From Aquilaria yunnanensis (Eukaryota; Streptophyta; Magnoliopsida; Malvales; Thymelaeaceae): a stretch of DNA of 64,000 bases. The notes beneath the pieces are model-generated. The model had not been told where the DNA came from. It saw only the letters and a program-made list of their open reading frames with translations, and did no database searches. Within the stretch, counting starts at the first letter, position 1. Each line of letters starts with the position of its first letter. The translations under genes were made by a program, and so were the position numbers. Shown one piece after another: positions 20,404 to 32,420 of this stretch. The stretch spans positions 79,486,001-79,550,000 of the forward strand of contig CM077597.1 in the NCBI GenBank assembly GCA_039654915.1, read 5' to 3'.

Positions 20404-21916
20404 GGTTATCTACAACAGTAAATATGCAGTGTAAGAGTCATGTATTTTAATTCATTTAATAAGGACTTTTATTAAACGATACTCCCACTATTTTCCTCAA
20501 AATAATAACCCTCGATATTATTTCGGAACACCTCGGCGCTAAGGTATTCTAGTGGGCCAAGATCCATATTTGACCACAACCTGAGTCAGCTTTGGCTTTT
20601 CTCTCAAGTTATAGCTATTTAGGTAGGCAACTCCTTGCCAATTGCATCTTATGCAACTCTTGGATAGTTGGGTGAACAACACTTGTCCAAGCTCATCTCA
20701 TGAACTTAAGCCCAACTCTATGCCTCTAAGTCCCTAATCCTATTAGGATGACTTAGTTAAGTCAAACCCAAAGTTAGCAGTTTGGATATCACTATTATCC
20801 CATCGCGCCTTACCAAGATGAACATAGGTACTTTGCTTTGGCAAACCCACCTAATGTTGATCAAAGTCTTGACGAGTGCCAACATTTGGAAGGCATCACA
20901 TTTAATGACTTAATATTTGTTTGAGGGATTTTATCTTTTGATCTCACCAATTTGTTATCTCTGGTTGTTTTATACATGCATCACATACAAATATAAAACA
21001 TGCATCTCATGCTTACAAGAAATAAACGTGACATGGTTATAGCCCAAACTATGCGATATTCTCAAGCCAATGAGAATATCATAAAAGCCTAAGAAAAGAA
21101 AAGAGTCTTCACAAGCTCCTTCTCTTCCTTTCTTGGCTGCCCTTTTGTTGTCACCTCCTTGGACATACCTCCTTGCATGAGCCCATAATGCACCATTACA
21201 TCAATAATAGAAACCTCGAGTTACATTCGAGGGGAGTAAGGTGAGAAGAGAATGTACAATGAGAGTGATAAGAAAAGGCACGACTCGCAGGCCGTATTTA
21301 CAAGTACAACCAATCAAGGGCTATAACCATGCACCATGCTTCAAACACTAATCAGCATATCATGTCAAATCTCATTCAACAAAGATGCATGCCAATTTTC
21401 ACGTGTTGATTAACCAGTTTTTATTTATGTGGCGCTTCGCATACGGCGGTCCCGCTGGCCGGTCAGCGGGCGGTGGTTCCGCTGACCGGTCAGCGGACGG
21501 GGTCAAGGGGAGCCGCCCTTGCGGGGGGCGTGGGGGGCAGCGCCCCCCGGCGCAAAAAATTGTCTTACAATTGCTTAGCCCGAAATCTTCTATTTCGAGA
21601 AAGTAGGCACCCGAAACTCCTCCAATCGAGCCACCAAAAATACCTCACATTCGGTGCCCGAACAGGCCGAATCCGAACAAACCTAGGGTTTTTGCAACTA
21701 TTGCAGGAATCCTAATCCATATAGGTATCTCATACCTATCAATTTCGGTTAATCTCATTAACCAATTTGTGTCGTTTCTTCATATATCTCATATGTTCAT
21801 TACGAATTCCGGTTTCATGCATCATGAATCAATCTAATTAATCATGGCCAAAAACCAATCGAAGACATAGCATCATGCGATTCAACACTCAATCCCGATT
21901 TAGGGTTTCACCAGTA
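20404..21916 (-). other. Copia 5' leader (1.5 kb)
   Basis: Sequence between the PBS and the gag start, with no gene. It is AT-rich except for a GC-rich island at 21,440-21,560 containing two large palindromes (separate entry). Confidence 0.8.
21451..21496 (-). promoter_or_regulatory. Paired GC palindromes in the Copia leader
   Basis: CCGCTGACCGGTCAGCGG (21,479-21,496) is a perfect 18-base palindrome. The near copy CCCGCTGGCCGGTCAGCGGG (21,451-21,470) has one mismatched pair. Their place between PBS and gag resembles the dimerisation-initiation palindromes of retroviral leaders. The role is inferred. Confidence 0.45.
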
Positions 21917-21928
21917 GCTCTGATACCA
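21917..21928 (-). other. Copia primer-binding site
   Basis: On the minus strand TGGTATCAGAGC, complementary to the 3' end of initiator tRNA-Met, one base after the 5' LTR end. Confidence 0.9.
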
Positions 21929-21929
21929 C

Positions 21930-23345
21930 TGTTGGGTTTCGGGAGCCAAACAGCGCAGCGGAATTTAACCGAAACCCTACAGGATCCAAGTGAAACAGGG
22001 TAAACCGGGTGTTCGAAAATTTCATACCTAATTTTCGGTTGAGATCTCTCACTCAACTGTAGAGTCGAATCACAAAACCTGAACAGTTGACGTGTTCAGG
22101 CTCTCTATGGTATCCACACGAGCCTCTCGGGATCACCACGCTTCCACCACGTCCCGGCAGATGCGTTTTTCTTGCGCTCGCAGTGCTAGCTTGCGTCCTC
22201 CAAGGAATTGCAAGAGAAGAGTGTGGCTGTCCTTTTGGGAGGCTAGGGCAAGGAGACCTGCGAATTTCTCACTTAAAAGTTGTATTTATAGTGTGACTCA
22301 ACTTCCAGGCCTAATGGGTTTCAAAGCCCTAATCCAATTAGGATTTAATTTCGGGCTTAATAATGGCTCAACTCCTTGGCCCATTATTAATACAAAATTA
22401 AAGTGAAACCATAACCCAAATAATTAGCCCATGCACTCTAATGATCCAAATAGCTCTATGTGTGCGACCCAATAGGCTCTTGCCATGTTGGCAATGATCA
22501 TAAATCACATTTATGATCATAAGCAATGAGCGGTGTCTAGCAACACATCATTGCTACCCAAGTGACAAGATTGTCGGTGAATCGACTAAACCTTTATGAT
22601 CATCACCGATATATGCCATTGTCCCTTTGTCCAAGATATCAAGACTAAGCACAAGACATGGAATGTGTCACTCTCGTATAGCCCAATCTTCGGTTTCTTG
22701 ATTACCGAGTAGACCAAATTAAACTGACGACATTGATATCATATATCAACTCATCGGAGCATGGCCATGCATTTTCTAAGTCTTACTCTATCAAGGGGCC
22801 CAAAGATATCACTCCCGTTACATAGGAGGGACAAATCCCATCTTGATCATACAAATCCCTCCGCATGATATGTGACATACCCAATGACCTCCTTCAAGTT
22901 CACTCAGTTACGAGCAACAAAGGAAAGTATCAAAGTATGTGACTCACATGTAGGGAACCTTGATGATCTTAGGTCGAAGGACTACATATACCATGATCAC
23001 TATGAGAATCACTTATGACACTCATATAACGATCCATGAAGTGTTCTCATGGTGGGTCGGTCCAGTACACAAGTTCTCCAACTTGTACCCATATGTAGAC
23101 TACATATCTCATATTAGTCTCCACATATGCTAGTCATTATGTATTATTGCAACCCGCTCCACAATAATACTAGACTAGGGACGTTTAAGAATATCATTAT
23201 TCTAGGGTTACAATTATGTTTATTATGTTACGCAGAAACAAAACAACAAACAAAATTGCTGGATTAATGCCTCAATAAAATATCATGACTCAATGTGCAA
23301 AAATACAATCATCTCATGATTGGCCTTTTGGGCACAATACTAACA
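21930..23345 (-). repeat. 5' LTR of the Copia element (1,416 bp, complete)
   Basis: On the plus strand it runs from TGTTGGGTTTC to CAATACTAACA, giving TG...CA ends in the element's own direction. ATGGT (23,346-23,350) is the presumed flank duplication; its partner would be upstream of the window. Confidence 0.92.
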
Positions 23346-23350
23346 ATGGT

Positions 23351-24120
23351 CCTCCGTTGATCGGAATCCTCTTCCAACTTGTCGATCGTTCATCTCATCG
23401 TACTACAGGGAATGTCGCCAAATTTGGGTTTGAGCTCAAATTTGAGTTTTAGATTTGGTTGTTTTGATTTCTTACATTTTGTTTTTTTGTTTATGAGTTT
23501 TGTTTTCCTTAAGTTTAGAGGTAAAGTTTTTGTAAATGAAGACTAAGTGGGTAAAATTAGGCATTTTTCCTTTTCTTTTCTAACGTCATATTACGGTGTC
23601 ACTTTTTTAAGGGATAAGTGTAGATATTTCAAAAATTGGGGATATAAGTGCAGGTTCGCCCAAACCTCTAGGGTCGTTTGGTAAGTTTCCATTTAAAAAA
23701 CTAAAATTATGAAAAGGAAAAAATAGGAAAAAAAAATGATAGCAAGCACTTAGGCTTCATATTAGGACAGTAAGATTAGTATTTGAAAAGAAAATCGGTG
23801 ATTTTTTCTGTACTTTCTATAAGTATTTTATTTAGGGAAAAAATTGAAAAATGCCACTAAATTTTAAACTCTGTAACAAACATGTATTTGATTTATATGA
23901 CTATTATACATGCCAAAAAAAATAAGATTTATCAATTATATACTTTTAAACTTGAAATATTTTTATTAGAATTTAAAAGTGCAACTTAATTAATATGCAT
24001 ATGTATCTATATTTATCTCTATATATAATAAAAAGTGCAAAGATATATGAAGTAACTAAATCTTAAATTATAATCTAAGAGATTCTCATATGATTTTGAT
24101 TTATTATGGGTCTATTCTTA
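23351..24120. other. Intergenic, AT-rich
   Basis: No gene seen. A segment at about 23,690-23,955 is a diverged direct repeat of 25,925-26,215 (shared phrases atgccactaaat and tttgatttatatgactatta), marking a local duplication. Confidence 0.6.
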
Positions 24121-24900
24121 TTTTCAGGGTTCAGGTTCAGCTAAAAACAAAAAAACTGATTCTGAAATTCACTATTCCTTTCCGGAAATGGCATTTTTAG
24201 ACCCCAGCTTTTTCTTTTCTTCTGACTTTTGAGTTCCCAACTCCATTACTAGTGATATTTAACAACCCAAGAACCTGCACCCGAGGCTTTTGCCTCAATG
24301 CTTTGGCCCATTCCTGTTTTTAAAGTCTTAATCCCTGACACGATTCCTGGCAGAAAGATCATGTAAGTTCAACTTCCATTCTCTTCAAAAACCTCTTTAA
24401 TATTATCATTTTGATATTGAACCTAGGACCACGGGCTCCATGTCTCTGCAACTTTGCCAACTAAGCTGGAGGTGCGGGACATTATTACTGCTTGTGAGGA
24501 CAATACATATGGACAGAAAGCCATTCGAGACAAGATATCATGCAATGTTCTGCAGGAAAATCAAGTTTTTGTTGCAGTTTTAAACTTGCAGAGTTGGAGG
24601 CATAATCCAAAACCTAAAGCCTATCTTCCCATCAAAACCATGACCATGATGCTTCCTTCGATCTTGCAATAAAAATATATCCTTCCTGTTGCTCCTGATG
24701 ACGCTCATGGTCGTTGCTGGCCAAGCTTGATCAATCAAATAAACAGCTGGCCTTGCTGGATCAGGGAAAGGTTTTAGCAGAAGATTTAAGTAGGTAATTC
24801 TTTCTTGGGCTTCGAGGAATTAACGTATATATCTTTGATACCAGATCACTTTGTTATTTGATTGTTGCTAGGAGAGCTATTCAGACGGAAAAATGTCAAC
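24121..24900 (-). pseudogene. F-box gene copy with an internal deletion of nearly the whole CDS
   Basis: This segment matches the F-box locus on both sides of its coding region: 24,121-24,670 matches the 3' flank and last codons (29,241-29,757), and 24,680-24,900 matches the start codon region and 5' flank (30,790-30,965). The roughly 1.03 kb between is absent. The duplicated flanks are about 80-85 percent alike by eye, so the duplication is old. What remains in frame is given separately. Confidence 0.8.
24580..24708 (-). CDS. 42-residue fusion ORF left by the F-box deletion
   Basis: From ATG 24,708 to TAA 24,580-24,582. The first residues (MSVIRSNRKD) match the F-box protein start (MSMMRSKKKE) and the rest (LQDRRKH...GFRFWIMPP) matches its extreme C-terminus, so the deletion joined both ends in frame. 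The F-box itself is lost. It could make a microprotein or be an inert relic; no evidence of expression. Confidence 0.4.
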   Translation of the reverse strand: MSVIRSNRKDIFLLQDRRKHHGHGFDGKIGFRFWIMPPTLQV

Positions 24901-25089
24901 ATATTCACAAACATTATTTTTTATCATTATTATTACTTTTCAATTTTTTAAAAATTCAAACATTGGTGCGCTAAATTTAGATAAAAAGGTCTTACTCAAT
25001 TACAAATATTTTTCAATCCTAACACTTCTATGTACATAGAAAAAAAATAAAAAAAATTCTTATTACATATATTAAGACACTATAATGCT

Positions 25090-25310
25090 TTTATTATGTC
25101 AAACTACTCATTTTCCTCCAATGAGAGTAAAGAATGAAGGTCTTACTTTGCATGCATGTTAATAATTTTATAGTTATAATTATTTTAACTGCTCATTTTT
25201 TTAATACTTTTATTGTGCCAAGTTAACTGCTCATTTTCCTCCAATGAGAGTAAAGAATTAAGGTCTTATTTTACATGCATGTTAATTGTTCTATAGTTAT
25301 AATTATTTTA
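25090..25310. repeat. Tandem duplication, about 120 bp
   Basis: The phrase tcctccaatgagagtaaaga followed by aggtcttactttgcatgcat occurs at about 25,114 and again, slightly changed, at about 25,235. Confidence 0.7.
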
Positions 25311-25323
25311 AATTTTATGATAA

Positions 25324-26230
25324 ATGTCATTCTTTCACACTTCAATTATTAGTATTAGAAAAAGTATGAAAGTAATAAAATGTCGATCAACTTTTATACC
25401 CTTAACTTATGATGTGTTTTGTTTGTTTAATGAGACCCAAATTTGGTATTGTATATTTATTAGGGCCATAATTAGTACTAGGACTCTAAAAGGGAAAGAG
25501 ACAAAAATGGAAGTCCCAAGTGTACTTTCTAAGAAACATAAAAGAGTAATCCACATGGCAATTCTATTTTTTAGCTTTAGTATATTTACTTTAATTTATG
25601 TATTAAGTATAACTTTTAATGGTGTAAAAATATTAAATTACCACAATAAGTTAAGCTTCTATAACAATTATGTCCTTAACTAATTTATATATTTTTTGGG
25701 ACATGTCCTTAAACAAAAAATTGAAAATTGTACTCTTAAACTTGAATGAAGTGTTTTAATTGAAACTTAAAAGCTTAAAAAACCTCACAATTATGTCTCT
25801 TGGAACCAATTATTTAGATATGGTAAAACTCATAAAAAGTACGGAAGTGCTTGGATGGCCTTCTTATCATTAAGTTATATTTTAATTCCTTCTTTTAGTG
25901 AAACTTAAATTTGTTATTCCCTATTTATTACATTTTAAAAAACTAAAATTATGAAAATGAAAAAAAAGAACAAAATGATATCAAGCTCTTTTTCTTTATA
26001 TTAGGAAAATAAGATTAGTGTTTGAAATGGAAAATAAAATAAAATAAAATTAGTGATTTTTTCTATGTTTTCTATAACCTTTTTATGGGAAAAAAACTGA
26101 AAAAAATGCCACTAAATTCAAAATTTTGTAACAAATATGTCTTTGATTTATATGACTATTAAACATGCCTAAAAAATAAGGTTTATCAATTTATTTACTT
26201 TTTACATTTGAAATATTTTTATCAAAACTT
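25324..26230. other. AT-rich intergenic sequence
   Basis: A 119-codon plus-strand frame (25,324-25,683) has no recognisable similarity and biased AT-rich codons; I do not consider it a gene. 25,925-26,215 is the partner of the direct repeat at 23,690. Confidence 0.5.
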
Positions 26231-27720
26231 AGAAACAGTTAGGTATGTGGTTAGGCTTGAGTTGGGAATGAGCCAATAACAGGAGAATTGGGTTACTTTG
26301 AGTTCATTCGGGTTTAACTCAAACCAGTCCGATTTTCACTTCTTTAGATCATGTCAGGTTTGGGTCAACTTAAATCTCACTTATTTCATTACCTAACTAT
26401 AGGGTCAAGTTTCAAGATAGGGTCAAATGTTTTCACCTCTATTTTTTACTCTCTACCTTGGGCCTCTTTCCCATACTCCTTTAGACCTCCCGGTTCCTCC
26501 TCTTTTCAGCCTCTAGTTTGATGTGTACAAGATAGTTCGGGAACAATTTAGTTGTTCCAAATTAGCAGTATATATATAATTGAGTGACTTGATTTTAGTA
26601 AAGTTTTGATGGTTTCCTCTTTCTGCATAAGGATGACAATTTGGTGGGTTGGGTTGGGTTTGGGTCAGGTCATTCAGGTTTAGGTTTAGTCAGGTTAGCA
26701 TCAATTCAGGTCTAGATCGGATTATTTGGGTTCAGATTTAGTAGATTTCGTGTTCGGGTTGGGTTCAGGTAGGTCTTATTCTAGTTCAAGTTTAATTCAA
26801 ATCAGGTCAATTTTAGTCTCAAGTAACTTCAGGTTTGGTTATTTGGGTTTCAGGTCAAATTTGAATTGATATTCATGTCTAATTGGATTATTTGTGCATA
26901 AGCTAAAATAATTGAATTAATTCAATTTTTAATTTAAATTTTGCTAAAATTTAAATTAAAGAATTTGATTTTTGATGTAAATATTTGAAAAGTTTAGAGA
27001 CCCATGTTGCAATTTTTATGAGTGACTAAAGTGAAATTTTCAAAATTTAGGTACCTTATAACTAAAAAATTACTAGGCATAAAAAAATCATTTAAAAAAT
27101 TTAATTTAACTAAATATAAATATATTAATATACAATTATTTTAATAAAATACCTAATTAAAAAATTTACAAATTTGATTCATTAACTATAAACTTTGTCA
27201 CTTTAGAACTCAAGAAGTTGATAGGATTAGATGCATTTATATTATAATTTTTTAGGAATTTATAATTAATATTTAGAGTTAAAATAGGAATTAATTTAGT
27301 TTAAGCACTATTTTAGAGCCCTAGAGGTCATTTGAGGTCAATGTAAGTGAAATGGAAGAATTTAGATGTGAATTTGAAGATTTTAGAAAGTTCTAGGCAA
27401 AATTGAGAATTGTAGCAATTATATGAGGCAAAATTTGATGACCTCATAAAGTCATTGGCTAATTCAATAAATCTTAGAAATTGGGTCTTGTCAAGTTTAG
27501 ACTTGGATCTTTTTTGGTTTGGGTCAGGTCAGCTTTGAATTTGGGTCATTTCTAGTTCAATTCAATTTGGGTTCAGGTATTTCGGGTTTTCGGTTTTTTT
27601 AATTTTATTTTATTCGGGTTCAGGTTTGGGTTATTAACTTTTTTGCCATGTCAGGTTTGGATTCGGGTGTATCGATCCAGATTTTCAGGTAGAGTCTAAT
27701 TTTGTCACCCCTATTTCTAT
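26231..27720. repeat. Low-complexity GGGTT/CAGGT-rich region
   Basis: Runs of gggttgggtt, ttcgggttcagg and caggtttgg occur at 26,640-26,880 and 27,480-27,700, separated by AT-rich sequence. Probably a decayed repeat; too irregular to be telomeric. Confidence 0.5.
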
Positions 27721-27828
27721 AGGCTAACTCAGGATACCATTAAAGCTAGTAAAAAAAACATTCTAATTTTAATTTTGCTTTGGATTTATGCATATTTTAA
27801 TAGTTAGTTACCATTATGATGATGATAT

Positions 27829-28545
27829 CATAGTTATTAAAAATGCCTTTTAAGTTGTAAAAACGTACGTTTTTATTACTCTAGAGATGAAAACCGTATT
27901 GAAATGCAGTAGAAATGGAAGATAGGTAAAAACATATAGAAACACGACTTTAGTCGTAGAAATGTAGAAACGTTAAGACTTTAAGACTCTACCTTATTGG
28001 GTTATTTAGGTTAAAAAATGAATGAAGCTAAAAATCTTCCACTTTTTTTGGGCCAATGTGGCTGGCCCAAGTTGCCAAACAAAACAAAACTAAAAAAAAA
28101 CTCTCAGTCTCTCAGCATATTAGCTTTCTCTCACGTACAGTGACCTATTTAGCTATTCTTTTTTATTTTTTTGGCCTGGTTCTTTATCTGTTGTAGCTAC
28201 TTTTTATGTTCTGTCTTTCATCTTTCAAATCTCTTCTCAATCTCACAACACCAAGTAGTGGCAGTGCATGAATGTCTAATTGTAAAACTTGATTTCCTTA
28301 TTTGTATGTTTATTCATTAATAAAAATATGACTCTTTATTTATGATATTATTGAAGTTATAATAAGTGATAATATTTTGAAATATGAATTTTTTAAGATA
28401 TTTAAATGATTATATTTTTTTTATAATTTTTCTTCAAGTTTTTTTGTCTTTTTTATAGAATCTTACAACTTTACGATTTTTTATGACTCTACAATTCTAC
28501 AAATCCAAAACGATTCTCAGTAGAAATCCGATTTTAATAACCTTG
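27829..28545. mobile_element. hAT-type non-autonomous element (MITE), 717 bp
   Basis: Ends are inverted copies: catagttattaaaa on the left and, reversed, caaggttattaaaa on the right. Flanking 8-mers GATGATAT (27,821-27,828) and GATAATAT (28,546-28,553) differ at one base, consistent with the 8-bp duplication of hAT elements. No transposase. It resembles the ends of the element at 55,105. Confidence 0.65.
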
Positions 28546-28553
28546 GATAATAT

Positions 28554-29240
28554 AACGGATGAGAAAGGCACGTATGGCCTTATGCATATTTCTATTGCGG
28601 CGGTAAATATACTTTATTTCTGTTGCAGACAATTTTTAGATAACTGACGGGTTGAACTCTTTAGCTTGCTTGCCCCATTCTTCTTCCTTCAATGACTAAA
28701 ATCCCAATTGCTTCCCTATACCAAAATACTATCTTGACTTAAGGAGACAATAAAATTGTTGAATTTCGCCTAAGCATTCGTGAAACCAGACGTTTTAGAT
28801 AGATTTTGCAGCTTTTGGAGATGTTGATGAACAATATTGGAAAAAATTTGCAGCAACAGGTTATTGATACACGGCTGCTCCCTATTCTTGTGAAGATAGT
28901 AATGAAAAAGGTATAAATTTGTTGACTATTTTCTGTTACAAGACACTTCATATAGGTGTTGCCAGAACTCGCTTATCTCTACTTTGCTAAAGTCTGATTT
29001 GCCCAGAATCAATCTGCCATATAAATGTTGGGGTAGAAACAGTTCTGTGTAATAACAAAGTTGGTTGTGTTTATTTTTATAAGATTTCTACTACTGTTTA
29101 ACATGACCATTCTCGAAGGTTGTTTAGCCATTAAGCCTTCATTCTGCTATCTTGTAATAGACTTTCCATTTGTTTGTGTTAATAGAATTTCCATTGCATA
29201 AAAAATTCATTAGAGAAGTTGATATGAGAGTCCATTCTTG
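28554..29240. other. Intergenic, nothing recognised
   Basis: AT-rich sequence with only short random frames. From about 29,241 it becomes the 3' flank shared with the F-box pseudogene. Confidence 0.5.
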
Positions 29241-29669
29241 TTTTCAAGGTTCAGCTCCAGTTAAGAAAAGCTGCTTCTGAAGTTCACCATTCTTTCCTCA
29301 AAATCACATTTTTAGACCCCAACTTTCTTTTGTTTCGACTTCTGAGCACCCAACTTCATTACTAGTGATATTTAACAAACCAAGAACCTCCACCCGAGGC
29401 TTCTGCTTTTAAGAGTCAAGATTATACGTTTGAGTATATGTTCATAAGATGCTCAACCCTGACATGATTCTAGGCAGAAAGAACATGTAAGCTAAGCTTC
29501 CATTCTCTTCAAAAACCTCTTTATTATTATTATTATAATTATTAATATTATTGTTGCTGTTGCTTTTATTATTATTGGTGAGAATAATACATATGCGCAG
29601 AAAGCTCTTGGAAACAAAATATATATCAGTTCCATGTTCTGCAGGAAAATCAAAGTTTTTGCTGCAGTT

Positions 29670-30809
29670 TCAAACTTGCAGTGGAGGCATAATCCAAAAC
29701 CTAAAACCTAAATCCCCATCAAAATCAGGACCACGATGCAACCTTCCATCTTGCAATGAAAAATAGAACGGATATCTGGTAGCAAAATATATCCTATCCG
29801 CTAAACCTTCAAGCTCCCCAGCGGCAACAATGGCCGTGCCTCCCAGGGAAATGTCGAGACACAACAGCCTTCCGTCCAGACTCTTCATCTCCGTCCAACC
29901 CTTCTCCACACCCTCGTACTTCCACACGCCACAGTGATATTCAGCTGGCTCATGAGACGGTACATTGGTGTAGCACTGCAAGTTACTGTGACGCACCAAC
30001 AAGACATTCCCAACGGATTCAACCAACTGATATGCCGAATAAACATCAGATGGTATTGGTGGCTGCCCCAAAACTTGCCATGATTCACTGGCTACGTCGA
30101 ACGCAGCGAATGTTGCTGATCCGAAGAGGCAGTAGAATCTACCAGCATAAAACATCAGACCCCGTATGGGACCGTCCCAAAGGGTATCATGTTTTTTCCA
30201 GTTCTTGTCGCCATGGTGGCAGGTGTAAGCAGTAGCCCTATCCTTCTGGAAATTGTATGTGCAAATGAAGAAGACATAGTCTGAACAAGTTGGAGGATGC
30301 GACATAGCTAAGCCATCAACATCGACGTCAATCAAATCAGGAAGACGGATGAATTTTCTAGTGAAAGGGGAGTACAGCAGGAAGATACTCTGAGGCTTCG
30401 TGTTGTAAAATCTTGAGAGGAAAGCAATCCAACCAAATTGGACGCCCAACGGGAGAAGGGTGCAGGTCGGTATTGATGCATAAAAGGGTTCTTGCTCCAA
30501 ATCGCGCTTGAGTTCCGTGCAAGATTTATGGTGGCTTGCGGAACACGGTTCGACAAGAACGAGGGATCTGTTCTCCCTGTCGTAGTTGAGGAACCACGGG
30601 AGTTGATTTGCTTCTGATGCAAGAAAAGGGAGAAGCCTACGAAGCAGAAACTTCCAGGCCCTGCAAACGGCAGAGAATCGAAGCTTGGCCGAGGAATTGA
30701 GTCGCTCCAGAATGTTGATTACAATCTCGTCGGGAAGATCATGTAGCTGCAGAAAATCATACCCGATGCCTGGGAATTTCTCCTTCTTTTTGCTCCTCAT
30801 CATGCTCAT
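29670..30809 (-). CDS. F-box protein with DUF295-type C-terminus
   Basis: A single-exon frame of 379 residues. An F-box lies at about 20-55 (LHDLPDEIVINILERLNSSAKL, then VCRAWKF), the part that binds SKP1 in an SCF ubiquitin ligase. The rest is a kelch/propeller-like body with LLYSPFTRKFIRLPDL and a terminal segment (ADRIYFATRYPFYFSLQDGR) typical of the plant F-box/DUF295 family, which recruits unknown substrates. Length and intronless structure are usual for the family. A deleted copy (24,121-24,900) and a scrap (31,225-31,350) lie nearby, showing local duplication. No break seen. Confidence 0.85.
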   Translation of the reverse strand: MSMMRSKKKEKFPGIGYDFLQLHDLPDEIVINILERLNSSAKLRFSAVCRAWKFLLRRLLPFLASEANQLPWFLNYDRENRSLVLVEPCSASHHKSCTELKRDLEQEPFYASIPTCTLLPLGVQFGWIAFLSRFYNTKPQSIFLLYSPFTRKFIRLPDLIDVDVDGLAMSHPPTCSDYVFFICTYNFQKDRATAYTCHHGDKNWKKHDTLWDGPIRGLMFYAGRFYCLFGSATFAAFDVASESWQVLGQPPIPSDVYSAYQLVESVGNVLLVRHSNLQCYTNVPSHEPAEYHCGVWKYEGVEKGWTEMKSLDGRLLCLDISLGGTAIVAAGELEGLADRIYFATRYPFYFSLQDGRLHRGPDFDGDLGFRFWIMPPLQV

Positions 30810-31092
30810 GATTATTGCTGGCCAATTGATCAGTAAAATAAACAGCTGACGACCTCGCTGGATCGGGGAAACGTTTTATTGGCCCAAGGAATTAACTAAC
30901 ATATATCTTTGAAACCGGATCACTTTGTTATTTGATTGTTGGTAGGAGAGCTATTCAGACGGAAAAAATCCACATGTTATTCCTTTTTGGATTAGAAAAC
31001 GTACGTATCGTAGCTTTGTAGTGTTTGGTCGAGTCCAACCTTCATCATCTTCAAAAATCTTATCTTTATCATTATTATTACCCTCTACGTAC

Positions 31093-31110
31093 ACCCCCCC
31101 CCCCCCCCCC
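31093..31110. repeat. Poly-C run
   Basis: A homopolymer of about 18 C. Its length is likely to be uncertain in any assembly. Confidence 0.8.
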
Positions 31111-31224
31111 AAAATTATACAATTGATAATAATAAAATTACTTTTGAATATTTCTGAAAATTATGACATAATCGCACTAATTTTAGATGAAAAGTTCAAA
31201 ACTATGTGTTACAACATTCATGTT

Positions 31225-31350
31225 TTCTTCATTCCTTGTTGTAATGAAGGCAGGTGTAAGCATTATAGTACTTTCTCCATGCAATTGTATCCGAAGATGA
31301 CGAAGAAGATGCAATCTGAACAAGCTGGAGGATGGGGCATCACCAAGTCA
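31225..31350 (-). pseudogene. Fragment of a third F-box copy
   Basis: ggcaggtgtaagca, tctgaacaagctggaggatg and intervening bases match the F-box CDS at about 30,215-30,325 with small indels. Nothing else of the gene is visible around it. Confidence 0.6.
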
Positions 31351-31380
31351 ACAACTTTGAACAAGTTGAGCCGAGTTTGA

Positions 31381-32420
31381 TGGTACATTGATCATATTTA
31401 GCTTAAAATAGATATTGAGATTGATATTTTATTCATATTTCGACTGAAAACAATATAAATGAGCTATAGACAAGTTTTTAATGAATCGACTAACGGAGAA
31501 GATAAATGAAGAAAAAAATCCAGCGAGAGAGAAGAGAGAGGTGCAAAACTGCAGATGTGCAATAATTGGGAGGAAAAAGAAACGGTGGCAAACTTGTAAA
31601 TAAACCCAAACTACTTTTGATATAAAGCACGCATTTCCAATATTCTTTAGATATAAAGGATGTTCTAATCTCGTAATATGAAAGATGCTTTTGCTTTTAT
31701 AAAAAAAAAAAAAAAAAAGATATCCAACCTTATATCATAAGAGGATGTATTTTTTGTTTTTTTTTAGTACTTGGAATCAATTAATAGAAGTCTAGAGGGG
31801 TAAGACGAGGTATTTACATTATAGTAAGGGAAATGTGCACTTATTTAGACCCCCAAAGGCGACCAAATTAACACCAAATGATATTATTTGATATTGGAGA
31901 GGAAGAAGGGTTGAACCTGGACTCTGGGTTCATATACCATTTAGGCTGACAGTGCAGGACATAAGAGAATGTATTTGGTTCTACCACAAACCTAGATTAC
32001 ACATGAAAAATCCAAATTTGGCGGCTAATACACCATCTTATCTGAACTCCATTCCCTAATTGAAACTGCTCCACGGGCATAGAGGACCATACAAAATCAA
32101 ATTACTTCCATTGAATGCTCCCAATTGTGTGTGTATTTGTGCACGCATTGATGATAACACAATACAATAATCTGCAATTAGAAGCAGAACCTACCAAAGG
32201 CCAGTAAAGCCCAGAGTTAAAAAATTACAAAGCTCAGTGTCGCTGAACTATTTCCCTATTCAAGTCTACTTTGCATTCTCCTATAGAGTTTCTTTAACAA
32301 AATCCTCCAGACAAGCAGCAACCAATTCAAACACAAATGATCACCAACTTCAACATGAAGAGAACTTAATGTCATTTGCATCAAACGAAAGCTGCACCTA
32401 GAAACTCCATGTAAATATCT
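31381..32420. other. Intergenic and presumed 3' UTR of the fucosyltransferase-like gene
   Basis: No gene to 32,000. The last few hundred bases before 32,421 probably contain the 3' UTR of the minus-strand gene. Confidence 0.5.

Larger units (their letters stand above)
15088..23345 (-). mobile_element. Copia LTR retrotransposon (Angela/Tork-like), interrupted
   Basis: A minus-strand element: 5' LTR 21,930-23,345, PBS 21,917-21,928, long leader, a single gag-pol frame 20,403-16,432 with four stops, PPT about 16,438-16,450, 3' LTR 16,437 down to 15,088. The 3' LTR lacks its last 66 bases because the Ogre-type element interrupts it. I counted about seven differences between the LTRs over 1.35 kb, so it is young. 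The clade call rests on the gag start and LTR size and is tentative. Confidence 0.9.

Noticed and set aside
26640..27700. Interstitial telomere-like repeat
   Set aside because: The GGGTT/CAGGT phrases are irregular and lack a run of TTTAGGG units.
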